A DNA stretch of 64,000 bases from PALSA-1353 sp036267155 (GCA_036267155.1 DATAWP010000034.1:1-64000); one strand, 5' to 3'; positions 16,052-25,028 are shown, counted from the stretch's first letter. Made by a program: numbers and translations. The notes: a model not told the origin generated them from the sequence alone.

Positions 16052-17170
16052 TCAGGGAGACGGGGCGAAGATCTGGCGATATCGCTCCAGGGACGCGCCG
16101 GCGGAAAGTTGCGTCCGCAGCGATTCGGCGGCAGAGGCCGTGACGCGATTGAGCAATGCCGGGTCGGCGTGGCGCAGCTCGATCAATCGGCGGGCCAGAT
16201 CATCCGGATCGTTAGCGCGGAATTTGAATCCGTTGACGCCGTCTTCCACGAACGTGGCGGGGCCGCCCTCATCGGCGACCAGAACCGGAATCCCCGCCGC
16301 CATCGCCTCGATCACCACCAGGCCAAATGCCTCGGTGGGACAGGCGTGAATCAGCAGATCGGACTGGGCGTACCGCTGGGGAACGTCTTTCACGAACCCG
16401 AGGAAGTTGACATGCGGACTGTTCATCTGGGCCTGTTGGCTGAGCATCTCAAGCTTCTCGCCGGCGCCGGCGACGTCGATCGGAAAATCCGCCAATTCCG
16501 GATGGCGGGCGATCGCATCCAGCAAAACGTCGAACCGTTTGGCCTCGACGAGCCGGGTGGCACACAACGCCCTGGTCACCCCGGCGGTGAACGGGCCCCG
16601 CTTGGGCGCGGCGGCGATCTGCGCTGGAAGCAGGAAGTTCCGCACCACCTCGATCCGATCGGCACGGGCGCCGTATTCGATCAGCCTCTGCTTGACGTAA
16701 TCCGAAACCGCCACCATCGTAATATCGAGCGGATTGAGGTATCGGATTCGTCCGAAATCTTTGGCCTCCTCGCAGCTTCCATGAATCACGTAGACCTGCT
16801 TGACCGTGCGTCGGTAGACGACGTTCAACGCCATGCACATTATCGAAAACCGCGGCAAGGTGGAAGCGAAGGTGAGGGATGGATACTGCTGGAGCAATGG
16901 CCGAATGGTCTGGGCCAGTCCCTTGCTGGATTGGAAATACTCGGTTTGAAATCCGAGCCGCCGCGCCTCCCACATGGCCGGGCCGCGCGGTCCCACGAAG
17001 ATGATGTTGAAATGGTCCGTCAACCCCTGCGCCGTCGCCAGCGACATGCGCTCGGTCCCGTACATTTCGCTGCTGTGCAAGACGTACACGAGAGGATGAT
17101 GTCCAGTTCCATTTGAACTCAGCAACTCGTCGCTCTCGCGTTGGGGGACCTGGACGGGCATACGCACCAT
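16052..17170 (-). CDS. GT4-type glycosyltransferase, paralogue 1 of tandem array
   Basis: 372 residues with a 25-residue unconserved N-terminal extension, then HPLVYVLHSSEMYGTERMSL. EX7E motif in TEAFGLVVIEAMA, followed by DEGGPATFVEDGVNGFKF. It is the most divergent of the four in the middle third. It begins 125 nt after the end of the secA-like gene on the same strand, so it could be read from the same transcript. Nothing visible in that gap looks like a terminator. Confidence 0.82.
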   Translation of the reverse strand: MVRMPVQVPQRESDELLSSNGTGHHPLVYVLHSSEMYGTERMSLATAQGLTDHFNIIFVGPRGPAMWEARRLGFQTEYFQSSKGLAQTIRPLLQQYPSLTFASTLPRFSIMCMALNVVYRRTVKQVYVIHGSCEEAKDFGRIRYLNPLDITMVAVSDYVKQRLIEYGARADRIEVVRNFLLPAQIAAAPKRGPFTAGVTRALCATRLVEAKRFDVLLDAIARHPELADFPIDVAGAGEKLEMLSQQAQMNSPHVNFLGFVKDVPQRYAQSDLLIHACPTEAFGLVVIEAMAAGIPVLVADEGGPATFVEDGVNGFKFRANDPDDLARRLIELRHADPALLNRVTASAAESLRTQLSAGASLERYRQIFAPSP

Positions 17171-17295
17171 CTGTGGCGGAGTTTGGCGTTCGGGCCTCGC
17201 CGGTCAAGCGGTCTCAAGGCGTTTATTCAAAATAAAGCGGGAAGATGAAGCGAAAATGAAAATTGCGGTTTATAACAGCTATTCGGCGGCTGGGT

Positions 17296-19233
17296 TCAGA
17301 ACGGCAGCGATTGGTCCATCCAGTCGTCATTTCGCAGGACTTGTTGGCGGTTAAACCGGGCAAGCTTTTCTGCGCGTGCCTGCGCCACTGCGATCAACCG
17401 CTCGGCGCCGATCGCACGCCAACTCATCCGCAGGCGCGGAGCGTGTCGCACCAGCAGGTCGTCCTGGGCGCTGGCAAACATCTGGGCGGAGCCGGGATCG
17501 CCCTGCCGGGCGGCGCGGCCGAACAACTGGCGATCGACGCGTCCCGAGCCATGCGGCTCGGTGGCGATCACGTGCAAGCCGCCCAACTCGGTCACGCCTG
17601 GGCTTAGCTTGATATCGGTGCCGCGGCCGGCCATGTTCGTCGCGATCGTGATCTTTCCGATCTGGCCGGCCTCGGCGATGATCGACGCTTCCTGGGCGGT
17701 TTGCGTGGCGTTCAGGACGCGATGCGCCTTGGCCGCCGCCGCAAGGCGTTGGCTCAATTCCTCCGATGCCAGAACGCTGCGGGTGCCGACCAGCACCGGA
17801 GCGCCGGTTTCATGAATTTCGCAGACTCGCGCCACGACCGCTTCCCATTTCGCGTCCAGCGTGTCGAACATGCGCAGGGGCAGATGGACTCGTATGCACG
17901 GCTTGTTGGTGGGAACGCGCACCGTCGCCCGGCGATAAATCCGCCACATTTCGCCGCGCGCTTCCCAGGCCGTGCCGGTCATGCCGGCCATGACCGGGTA
18001 CTGGCGGAAAAATCGCTGGAAGCTGAGGCGGGCGAGGTTCTCTTTATCGGCAGTGACGGGAACGGCTTCCTTGATCTCGATCGCCTGGTGCAGCCCGTGG
18101 CGCCAGGAGCGGTCCGCCAGCACGCGGCCCGTGAACTCATCGATGATCTGCACCTTCTGGTCGGAACTGACCAGATAATGCTCGCCGCGCGTATAGCAGT
18201 GCCGGGCCGTTAACGCTTGAACGACCAGTTCTTCGCGGCGGCGCTTGCCTTTCCAGAATCCGCCGTCGTGTTCCGAGAGGACATCGAGCCGATCTTCCCC
18301 GCGCGGAGTCAGGTCCACCTGCCGCAGGGTCCAGTCGATTTTGAAATCCCGGTTGTCTTCCAACTGCTGGGCCATCGCGTCTGCCCGCTCGTACAGGGGG
18401 GCGTTCCCCTCGGCCTCGGGCGAATCGGAAATGATCAGCGGCGTAACGCCTTCGTCGATGAGCAGGCTGTCGGCCTCATCGACGATCACTTTCCACAATC
18501 CGGGGACCAGCAGCCGATTGGGCTGGGCGCCCTTCATCAACATGCCGACCACGGTCTGGGTGGAGGAGCGCATGCTGCCCAGCGCGATCTGGTCCCGCAG
18601 GAAATCGGCGACCAATTCCTTGCTCGTGATGTAAACAACGTTGCGGCGGTAATGGTCGATGCGGTCCCTGGGCGATGTCTCGTGAATGACATAGCCAACG
18701 CTCAGACCCAACATGCGGTAGACGGGCCCCATTTCCTCGGCATCGCGGGCGACCAGATAATCATTGACGGTGATGACATGCACCGGCTTGCCGTGCCAAC
18801 CCCAGACCGCGGCGGCCAGGGAGGCGCTGAGCGTCTTGCCCTCGCCGGTGGCCATTTCGGTGATGACGCCTTCCAGCATGCCCAGGGCGCCGGCAATCTG
18901 GACGGGAAACGGCCGCATTCCGACCGCCCGAAACGCGGCCTCGCGCGCAATCGCCAGGGCGCGATCCATGGTTTGGCCCTGCAATCGACCCAAACGCGCC
19001 AGGTCGCGCGATGCGCCAACCTCCTGGCTGAACCGCTCCGACCCCAATTCGTGAATCTCCGGCTCGAGCTTTTCGATCCGCGCGGCCTGCTCCATCAGCT
19101 TAATCAGCACTCGGCGCTTGTTTTTTACCCAACCGGTGATCCCGCTGAAGAATTGATCCGTCCCCTTCAGTTCCGGCGCTTTGACGCGGCGGGCATCGAA
19201 AATGGACCAGAGATCATCCGAAACCACGGACAT
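17296..19233 (-). CDS. short SecA-like ATPase lacking the C-terminal helical wing region
   Basis: 645 residues against about 830-900 for housekeeping SecA. NBD1 has MATGEGKT (127-134) and DEAD (252-255, VDEADSLLIDEG); a crosslinking-domain region follows (about 270-400); NBD2 has GMTGTA, TNMAGRGTD (about 533-541) and GRAARQGDPG (variant of GRSGRQGDPG). The protein ends at QARAEKLARF and VLRNDDWMDQ, which align with the start of the SecA scaffold helix, so the two-helix finger, wing and zinc tail are absent. The ATG at 19233 lies 2 nt after the M50 gene stop with GGAAGG upstream. It was preferred to an in-frame start at 19293. Its role is probably to energise or guide export linked to the upstream HlyD/M50 proteins. 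Confidence 0.85.
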   Translation of the reverse strand: MSVVSDDLWSIFDARRVKAPELKGTDQFFSGITGWVKNKRRVLIKLMEQAARIEKLEPEIHELGSERFSQEVGASRDLARLGRLQGQTMDRALAIAREAAFRAVGMRPFPVQIAGALGMLEGVITEMATGEGKTLSASLAAAVWGWHGKPVHVITVNDYLVARDAEEMGPVYRMLGLSVGYVIHETSPRDRIDHYRRNVVYITSKELVADFLRDQIALGSMRSSTQTVVGMLMKGAQPNRLLVPGLWKVIVDEADSLLIDEGVTPLIISDSPEAEGNAPLYERADAMAQQLEDNRDFKIDWTLRQVDLTPRGEDRLDVLSEHDGGFWKGKRRREELVVQALTARHCYTRGEHYLVSSDQKVQIIDEFTGRVLADRSWRHGLHQAIEIKEAVPVTADKENLARLSFQRFFRQYPVMAGMTGTAWEARGEMWRIYRRATVRVPTNKPCIRVHLPLRMFDTLDAKWEAVVARVCEIHETGAPVLVGTRSVLASEELSQRLAAAAKAHRVLNATQTAQEASIIAEAGQIGKITIATNMAGRGTDIKLSPGVTELGGLHVIATEPHGSGRVDRQLFGRAARQGDPGSAQMFASAQDDLLVRHAPRLRMSWRAIGAERLIAVAQARAEKLARFNRQQVLRNDDWMDQSLPF

Positions 19234-19235
19234 GG

Positions 19236-21443
19236 CTAGAGCCACCTTCCCGAATCGTGGGATTGGATGAGTTGCAGGAAGCGATTCTTCCACTGCCAGG
19301 CGAGCGATCGGCCGTCCAGCGTGAGGCGCACATAGGCGCGCTGACCCGCGTAAAACTGTTCGGTATGGTTGTCCAGCTTGACGCGGGCCTCGAAGGTGGG
19401 CTGTTGCGTGCGCATCCCGTTGGGATCGCGCGGATCGACCTGCACGTCGCCGCCGGCGCGCGAGCCGAGGGACGGATCGGCCAACTGATTCACGGCCGCG
19501 GGCGGCAGGGTCAATTCGCCGGCGGGAATGGTTTTGCCGAGCAGCCCGGCGAGGCGAACCTCGGTTTTGCGCCGATGCATATCGCGAAGAAGCTGGAAAT
19601 CCGTCTGATCGATATCGCCCTTGATGACCAGCCTGTCGAGCACGGCGACGCGTCCGATCTCCTGACCGCGCTGGACAAACGTGCCGGGCAATTCGTGAAG
19701 GTTCGGCGCCACGAGCCGACCGCCGAACGGGGCGACGATTGTCATTTCCGATTGCCGGCGCCGGGCATCGGCCAATTGCTGCTGCCAGACTTTCAGGTCG
19801 GCGGCGTCCTTGATCAACTCGTTTTGATCTTCGACGCGGGATTGGCGCATCGCGGTTTGGGCTTCCTGCACCTTGGCACTGCTGAAGGCCAAATCCCGCC
19901 GGACGTCCGGATCGTCAATTTGAACGAGGGGCTGGCCCGCGCGGACGAGTTGGCCGTCGGTGGCGAGGATTTTGGCGACCCGTCCCTCGCCGGGGGATTT
20001 GATCTCTCCACTGAGCGTGACGCCGGCGGCATCGAGCGGGTCATCCGGCTGCACGATTCCGGCGAATTCCACGTGGACGGGGAATCGCACCTGGAACAGA
20101 AGCAGCGCGGCGACAACCGCGGTGGCGATGCTGAACGTCACCGCACGCTTGCGCTTGCGGTGGAGTTCCGGGTCCAACGCCAGGTATTTGATCAGTTGAT
20201 ACATCGGCACGCCGGCCCACGTGACGACGCCGCCGAGGGCCATCAGCACGCCAATGATCGGCACCTTCGTATAAACGATCACGATGATCATGATGCCGAT
20301 GAACACGCGGTAGATGCTGCTGGCGATGGCATAAACCAGCAGCCAGATGCGCTGGCCCAGCGGCGGGAGCGGATTGGGAAGTTTCAGGCGGAAAACGTGG
20401 CGTTTGATCAGGCCCAGCGAGTATTCCGTGCTCTTTTGGCGGAGGTTGGGGATTTCCAGCCAATCGGAAAGGATGTAATAGCCGTCGTAACGCAGCAGCG
20501 GGTTGGCGTTGAAGATGACGGTTGAAACGCTGGCGACGAACATGGCGTTGTAGGCGAGCTGGCTGATCAGCGGATAGGACTCGGAATTGGTGACGCTCCA
20601 CACGATCGCGCAGAGCGAGGCGACGAACAATTCGACGATCATGCCGGCCGCGCCGACGAAAACCCGTTGCCATTTGCTGGGGAACGACCATGCGGTGGAG
20701 GCATCGACGTAGGGAGTCGGGACCAGGACCAGCAGCATCACGCCCAATTCGTGGCATTCGCCGCCGAACCGCCGGCAGGCGAAGGCGTGGCCACACTCGT
20801 GCATAAACTTGATGACCACGAAGGTCGCGTAAAGCCAGAAGATATTTTCGAGGTTGTGCTGGAAATCGAGCGTCGTTGCGGCGGCGGTTTTCAATGCCTG
20901 CCACTGCGGCAACACCACGGACAGAGCGAATCCCACCACCACCAGCCAGACGATCGCGCCGATCTTGCTGAACAGCAACCTGGCCACGGGCATCCATCGG
21001 CAAAGGAAGCGGTCCGGGTCCCACAGGCGAACGCGCGGAAACAGCACGTTCATCAGCCGATTCTGCATCTTCTGCTGCACAATTTTTTTGTGCCGGCGCA
21101 GAAGGACCATGGCATCGGGGGTGATGTTGGTCTCGAGCAGATTGGCCGCGTAAAGCTGGCTGAGAACCTGGATGACTTCGGGCTGGGTGGGCGCATCGTC
21201 AGCGAGTTGGCCGCCGACGAGGTCCCAGGCTTCTTCCACCGTGCGCCGGCCATCCAGAAGACCGACGAAGCGATAGGCGGCGTCGCTGAGGCGATGGAAC
21301 TGGTTTCCCGCGGGATCGCGGACGACATACCAGCGGTCGCCCCGGTAAAACTGGCGGGAAATCTGTGCGCCGGCGCGCAGCTTGGGCTTCAGTTCGGCAA
21401 CGCGGTACCAGGATTCGGAGAAAGTGGGTCGGAGCTGAAGCAT
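19236..21443 (-). CDS. PqqD-like / M50 metalloprotease / HlyD fusion membrane protein
   Basis: 735 residues. Residues about 30-105 resemble a PqqD/RiPP-recognition domain (WYVVRDPAGNQFHRLSDAAY, LLDGRRTVEEAWDL). A multi-spanning site-2-protease-type domain follows with the zinc motif HECGH (215-219) and the third ligand region NPLLRYDGYY (314-323). From about 470 there is a periplasmic HlyD/biotinyl-lipoyl domain (VQPDDPLDAAGVTLSGEIKSP) with a coiled coil and a beta-barrel end. Similar proteins occur in peptide-maturation and export loci. It is followed directly by the short secA. Processing plus handing over a peptide or protein is the inferred job; no precursor gene is recognised nearby. Confidence 0.85.
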   Translation of the reverse strand: MLQLRPTFSESWYRVAELKPKLRAGAQISRQFYRGDRWYVVRDPAGNQFHRLSDAAYRFVGLLDGRRTVEEAWDLVGGQLADDAPTQPEVIQVLSQLYAANLLETNITPDAMVLLRRHKKIVQQKMQNRLMNVLFPRVRLWDPDRFLCRWMPVARLLFSKIGAIVWLVVVGFALSVVLPQWQALKTAAATTLDFQHNLENIFWLYATFVVIKFMHECGHAFACRRFGGECHELGVMLLVLVPTPYVDASTAWSFPSKWQRVFVGAAGMIVELFVASLCAIVWSVTNSESYPLISQLAYNAMFVASVSTVIFNANPLLRYDGYYILSDWLEIPNLRQKSTEYSLGLIKRHVFRLKLPNPLPPLGQRIWLLVYAIASSIYRVFIGIMIIVIVYTKVPIIGVLMALGGVVTWAGVPMYQLIKYLALDPELHRKRKRAVTFSIATAVVAALLLFQVRFPVHVEFAGIVQPDDPLDAAGVTLSGEIKSPGEGRVAKILATDGQLVRAGQPLVQIDDPDVRRDLAFSSAKVQEAQTAMRQSRVEDQNELIKDAADLKVWQQQLADARRRQSEMTIVAPFGGRLVAPNLHELPGTFVQRGQEIGRVAVLDRLVIKGDIDQTDFQLLRDMHRRKTEVRLAGLLGKTIPAGELTLPPAAVNQLADPSLGSRAGGDVQVDPRDPNGMRTQQPTFEARVKLDNHTEQFYAGQRAYVRLTLDGRSLAWQWKNRFLQLIQSHDSGRWL

Positions 21444-21482
21444 GGGTTTTCGGGATGCTGTCCCACGGCGGCACCGCGGGCT

Positions 21483-23396
21483 TTACATCCACAATTTGAA
21501 TTTCACGAAGTCCACGAATTTGTGCGTCCAGATCCAGACCAAAGCGCGAGGGCGGATGTCCACGCGGGCCTCGCCGGCCATGCCGGGACGCCACGTCGGC
21601 GACGGTTGATCCAGACGGCCGTACACGGTGAAGGTGTTGTCGCCATCCTTCGGCTGGCCGATCGGCTCGATGCGGTCGATGGTGAAGGGATGTTTCTCAC
21701 TGGGAAGCGCCGACGTGGCCAACTCGCCGTGCTGGCCCTCGTGAAGGTCCTGGACATCGCGCTCGCTGACGGACAATTCCGCCCGCAACCCGTTCGCGGA
21801 TGACAGGGCAGCCACGGTGAACAACTCGTCTCCCTGCTTCTTGGCGGCGTTTCGCTGGTCCATCAGATCGCCGGACAACACGACGCCGTCAAACGGCGCC
21901 CGGACCACGCCGCGATCGATCTGGTCCTGATACCACTGCGCCGTGGCATGGGCTTCATCCACCATGTGCTGGGCCATCTCGGCGTCGGCTTCCTTGCCGT
22001 CGGAAACGTTCTTGAGATAGTCGGCCTCGGCCCTCTGCATGTCAGCATTGGATTTGTTCAACTGGAGTTGCAGATCGTAGGTCTTCATCGTCAGCATTTT
22101 CTGGCCTTTTTTGACCAGGTTGCCGGGCAGGACGAAGACGTCATCGATCTGGCCGTCAAACGGAACTTCGAGCTTGCGCTTGTCGGTGGCGCCGAACTGA
22201 AAGGGCGCGCTGACGTGATACATCGGGCTGTACGTGCAAATGAAAATGAGCGCGAGCAGGCCGGCGATGCACAGCACCTTCACCAGCGTGTGCTGCGGGC
22301 CGACGATTTTCTTGCCGAGGTCCTCGGCGCTGAGCCCCACCTTGGTGATGAGCCAGCGGTCGTTCTGGTAACGGTCGTAAAGCTGCGGAGCGAGCAAATC
22401 CACCGCGACGGACAGTCCCGTGGAAGCCTGCGGGGTCAACTTGTGAGTCGGCGGGAATTCCAGCGTGACGGCGCCCACCACTTCCGCCCGGCGGCGCAGC
22501 GGCAGGGTCAGCACCACGTTCCCGCCCTCGCTGCGGGCCAGTTCCTGTGCGGCCCGGCTGACGTTCTGAGTTCCCCCGCCCTGCGAGTCGAAGTGGACCG
22601 GTTCCTCCTGGTCGATGCACTCCTCCATGGTGTTTTCCAGCGTTTTGATCAGTTCCTGCCGCTTGTCAAACTGTTCGGTGTGAGACAGGGCCTTGACCTT
22701 GATCTCGTCGCCCTTGACCCACCCCAGGGCCACGCGGGTCGCGCCGGTGCGTGTCGCCAACTCGTTGCAGAGGTTCATGGCGGCGGATTCGAAACCCTCG
22801 GCTGTCGCGACGGCGGTGGCGAGCTGCAACACGTGCTGATGGGACTGGGCGACGATTTGCGACTGCTCGCCCTGGCGGCGCAGGGTATACAGATCGAAAT
22901 ATCCCGCGACAAGCTGCATCGACATGAGGCGCTGATGTGCCCGCTCCAGGTTCATGCAGCGGGTGATGACGGCGGTGATGGCGACGACTTCGCCGTCGCG
23001 GCGGAGAATCGTCGCGAGGCAGAACTGCGGCTCGACCCCGACTTCGCCGGTCTGCAACTCAATCGCCCCGTCTTTTCCCTGCTCAAGGCAGGGCTTGATG
23101 ATCGTTTGGAATGCGGCGACCGCTGCGGCGCGGGTTTCGGCGCTGCTGTTGTCGGCACGAATGTGCGCAATCGGCCGAAGCGCGGGTTCTTTCTGGTCCT
23201 TCTGCTTTTCGATCAGGAACGCCGCCGCCTCGGTGCCGGCGACGACGACGGCCTGGGTCTTGAGCAGATCCTCGATGAACTGCGGCAGGCTTTCGGCGGC
23301 CGTCAGCAGCCGCTGCACCAGCCGCGACCGCGAAGCGCCCGCCTGCGTCTGCAGCGAGGTTTCTTCACCTTGAGGTTCAACAATTCCAGACGACAC
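21483..23396 (-). CDS. cytoplasmic GAF-like sensor fused to HlyD-type adaptor
   Basis: 637 residues. The N-terminal 370 residues are soluble and GAF-like, with the second GAF-type domain near 190-340 (MNLCNELATRTGATRVALGWV, VVLTLPLRRRAEVVGAVTLEF). One transmembrane helix (about 371-389, LVKVLCIAGLLALIFICTY) leads to an HlyD-type periplasmic part: lipoyl half-motifs LEVPFDGQIDDVFVLPG and GVVRAPFDGVVLSG with a coiled coil between. Fusing a sensory domain directly to a membrane fusion protein is unusual. It suggests that a cytoplasmic signal gates the export assembly. It lies 39 nt before the M50 gene. Confidence 0.82.
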   Translation of the reverse strand: MSSGIVEPQGEETSLQTQAGASRSRLVQRLLTAAESLPQFIEDLLKTQAVVVAGTEAAAFLIEKQKDQKEPALRPIAHIRADNSSAETRAAAVAAFQTIIKPCLEQGKDGAIELQTGEVGVEPQFCLATILRRDGEVVAITAVITRCMNLERAHQRLMSMQLVAGYFDLYTLRRQGEQSQIVAQSHQHVLQLATAVATAEGFESAAMNLCNELATRTGATRVALGWVKGDEIKVKALSHTEQFDKRQELIKTLENTMEECIDQEEPVHFDSQGGGTQNVSRAAQELARSEGGNVVLTLPLRRRAEVVGAVTLEFPPTHKLTPQASTGLSVAVDLLAPQLYDRYQNDRWLITKVGLSAEDLGKKIVGPQHTLVKVLCIAGLLALIFICTYSPMYHVSAPFQFGATDKRKLEVPFDGQIDDVFVLPGNLVKKGQKMLTMKTYDLQLQLNKSNADMQRAEADYLKNVSDGKEADAEMAQHMVDEAHATAQWYQDQIDRGVVRAPFDGVVLSGDLMDQRNAAKKQGDELFTVAALSSANGLRAELSVSERDVQDLHEGQHGELATSALPSEKHPFTIDRIEPIGQPKDGDNTFTVYGRLDQPSPTWRPGMAGEARVDIRPRALVWIWTHKFVDFVKFKLWM

Positions 23397-23412
23397 TGCT
23401 CACCTGCCTCTG

Positions 23413-23456
23413 ACGCCATTTTCCGGACGCCAATTTTCCGGACGCCAATTCTCCGG
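23413..23456. repeat. three tandem units of about 15 bp
   Basis: ACGCCATTTTCCGG, ACGCCAATTTTCCGG and ACGCCAATTCTCCGG follow each other directly in the 169-nt gap between the periplasmic hlyD gene and the GAF-hlyD gene. They could be a binding array for a regulator or slippage debris. Confidence 0.6.
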
Positions 23457-23565
23457 CCGATTTCTCAAAGGGATATTCGACTCCACGGGCGTCGATTCAT
23501 CATCGAGAAATTGGCGGTCCGATATCCCGGAAGAACAAACCGTTCACAAACCATCGCCGCGACGG

Positions 23566-24426
23566 TTAATGACCGTTATCGGGCGGCAACCGCACGCTGA
23601 CCCACAGCCCGGCCGGTCGGTTCTGATCGTTGTTCAACTCCAACCTGACGGTCTGCTTATCGCTGGCGGCATCCACCTCGGGGTCGAGGTAAATGACCTT
23701 TGCATTCATCCATTTATCAGGCTCATTCTGATACGCCACCGAAGCGGTGTCGCCCTGCTTCAGCTTCAGCGCCCGCGTCGAGGGGACATTCACTTCCACC
23801 CACAGCGGGCTGTTCGTCACCAGCGTCAGGGCGCCATCGGGCTTGTTGGGATCAACGATCTCGCCCTCCTGAATGTTGATCTCTTTGACCGTCCCATCCA
23901 CCGGGCTTAACAATTGCATCTTGTCAATCATTTTAGCCTCGGTGTCGGCATCGGCGATCGCCTTCTCGTGTTCCACCTGCGTGTAGTGCAATTGCGCCTT
24001 GGCACGCTCGTAATCCAGCTTGGCTTCCTCAACCTCGGTTTCGCTGGCCGCCTGTTGTTCAAAACCCTTTTGCTTGTTCTGGTATTCCACCTGCTTTTCA
24101 TCCTGATCGGCCTTGGCGGCTTCGATCTCGGCGGTGGAATCGGCCATGATCCTCAGGCCGTGCAGCTTCATCTCTTCGACATCCGAATCCTCGCGCCCCA
24201 GAACCTGGCCCTTTTTAACCACGTCATCCGGCTTAACGAGCCATTCCTTGACGACGCCGAATTCCATAAACGACGGTTTGTCCGTACGGGACGGAATGGT
24301 TCGCGCAAGCAATGGCTCCTGGGCATTGTTACCGGCATCATCGGCGCCGGCAAAAGGCAATACACACAGCATCGCCGCCGCGACGATGCCCCGTCTCATC
24401 CATTTGGCAAATATCATGTATCCCAA
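23566..24426 (-). CDS. periplasmic HlyD-family adaptor protein
   Basis: 286 residues. Signal peptide about 8-30 (GIVAAAMLCVLPFAGA), then a lipoyl half-motif (FGVVKEWLVKPDDVVKKGQVL), a long coiled coil (about 85-185, rich in Glu, Lys and Ala), the second half-motif (LLSPVDGTVKEINIQEGEIV) and a beta-barrel domain. It is a free-standing membrane fusion protein, first gene of the four-gene export block. The start may instead be the ATG three codons in (MIFAKWMRRG). A GAGGAAAT stretch serves as ribosome binding site. No RND or ABC pump gene is adjacent. Confidence 0.82.
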   Translation of the reverse strand: MGYMIFAKWMRRGIVAAAMLCVLPFAGADDAGNNAQEPLLARTIPSRTDKPSFMEFGVVKEWLVKPDDVVKKGQVLGREDSDVEEMKLHGLRIMADSTAEIEAAKADQDEKQVEYQNKQKGFEQQAASETEVEEAKLDYERAKAQLHYTQVEHEKAIADADTEAKMIDKMQLLSPVDGTVKEINIQEGEIVDPNKPDGALTLVTNSPLWVEVNVPSTRALKLKQGDTASVAYQNEPDKWMNAKVIYLDPEVDAASDKQTVRLELNNDQNRPAGLWVSVRLPPDNGH

Positions 24427-24647
24427 TTTCCTCGCTGAAGGCCTATCCTATTGGCTCCTATGAACCCCGTCGCCGCGTGGGCCGGACCCGTGAAAATACG
24501 CCGCCAAAGCGGTCATGTCCAATGGAAAAGCGGCCTGATTCGAAATTTACGATGGCCGGCGCGCATAAGTGCGATGGAAATCGCAACGCCGGCAACAAAT
24601 ATGCGTCCGCGGCTTGTGAACGACATTAAGCCATTGCAAAATAACGA

Positions 24648-25028
24648 CTAGCGATAGCCGAGCCGTTCCAGATCGTCTTCGCTCAGCCCGAAATGATGCC
24701 CGATTTCATGCAACACCGTTACGCGGACTTGGCGGATCAATTCTTCCTCGCTATTGCAAACGGTCTCGATGGGCTCCTGAAAGATAAAAATCACATCCGG
24801 TATGGTTCCTGAATCTTCGACGCTGCGAACGGTCCGGGGACGGCCCACGTACAGCCCCAGCAACAGCCCCCCTCGGCGAACACCGGCCCTGGAAAGCTGC
24901 GATGGGTCTGGCCGGTCGCGCACCTCGATAGGGACCTCCTCCACAAAATCGGCGAACTGCTGGGGCAGTTCCTCTATCGCCGATTCGACCAGGTCGCAGA
25001 AATGCGCTTTGCTCACGCGATGGGCCAC
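24648..25028 (-). CDS. minimal zinc metallopeptidase (MMP-like family)
   Basis: 126 residues with the zincin helix HEIGHHFGLSEDDL near the C-terminus, the hallmark of the small metallopeptidase family that ends in RLGY. Earlier motifs: FADFVEEVPIEVRDRP, GLYVGRP and IFIFQEPIE. The GTG start gives the family-like N-terminus. Function in the family is poorly known. It is upstream of and in the same direction as the hlyD gene, 221 nt away, and divergent from sppA, so a functional link to the export block is possible but unsupported. Confidence 0.82.
   Translation of the reverse strand: MAHRVSKAHFCDLVESAIEELPQQFADFVEEVPIEVRDRPDPSQLSRAGVRRGGLLLGLYVGRPRTVRSVEDSGTIPDVIFIFQEPIETVCNSEEELIRQVRVTVLHEIGHHFGLSEDDLERLGYR

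Noticed and set aside
19257..20525. 422-codon plus-strand open frame
   Set aside because: Antisense of the M50-HlyD gene, which has the HECGH and NPLLRYDG motifs.
23413..23456. CRISPR-like array
   Set aside because: The three units are directly adjacent with no spacers and are only 15 nt long.
21948..23600. 550-codon plus-strand open frame
   Set aside because: Antisense of the GAF-HlyD gene, whose motifs are clear on the minus strand.
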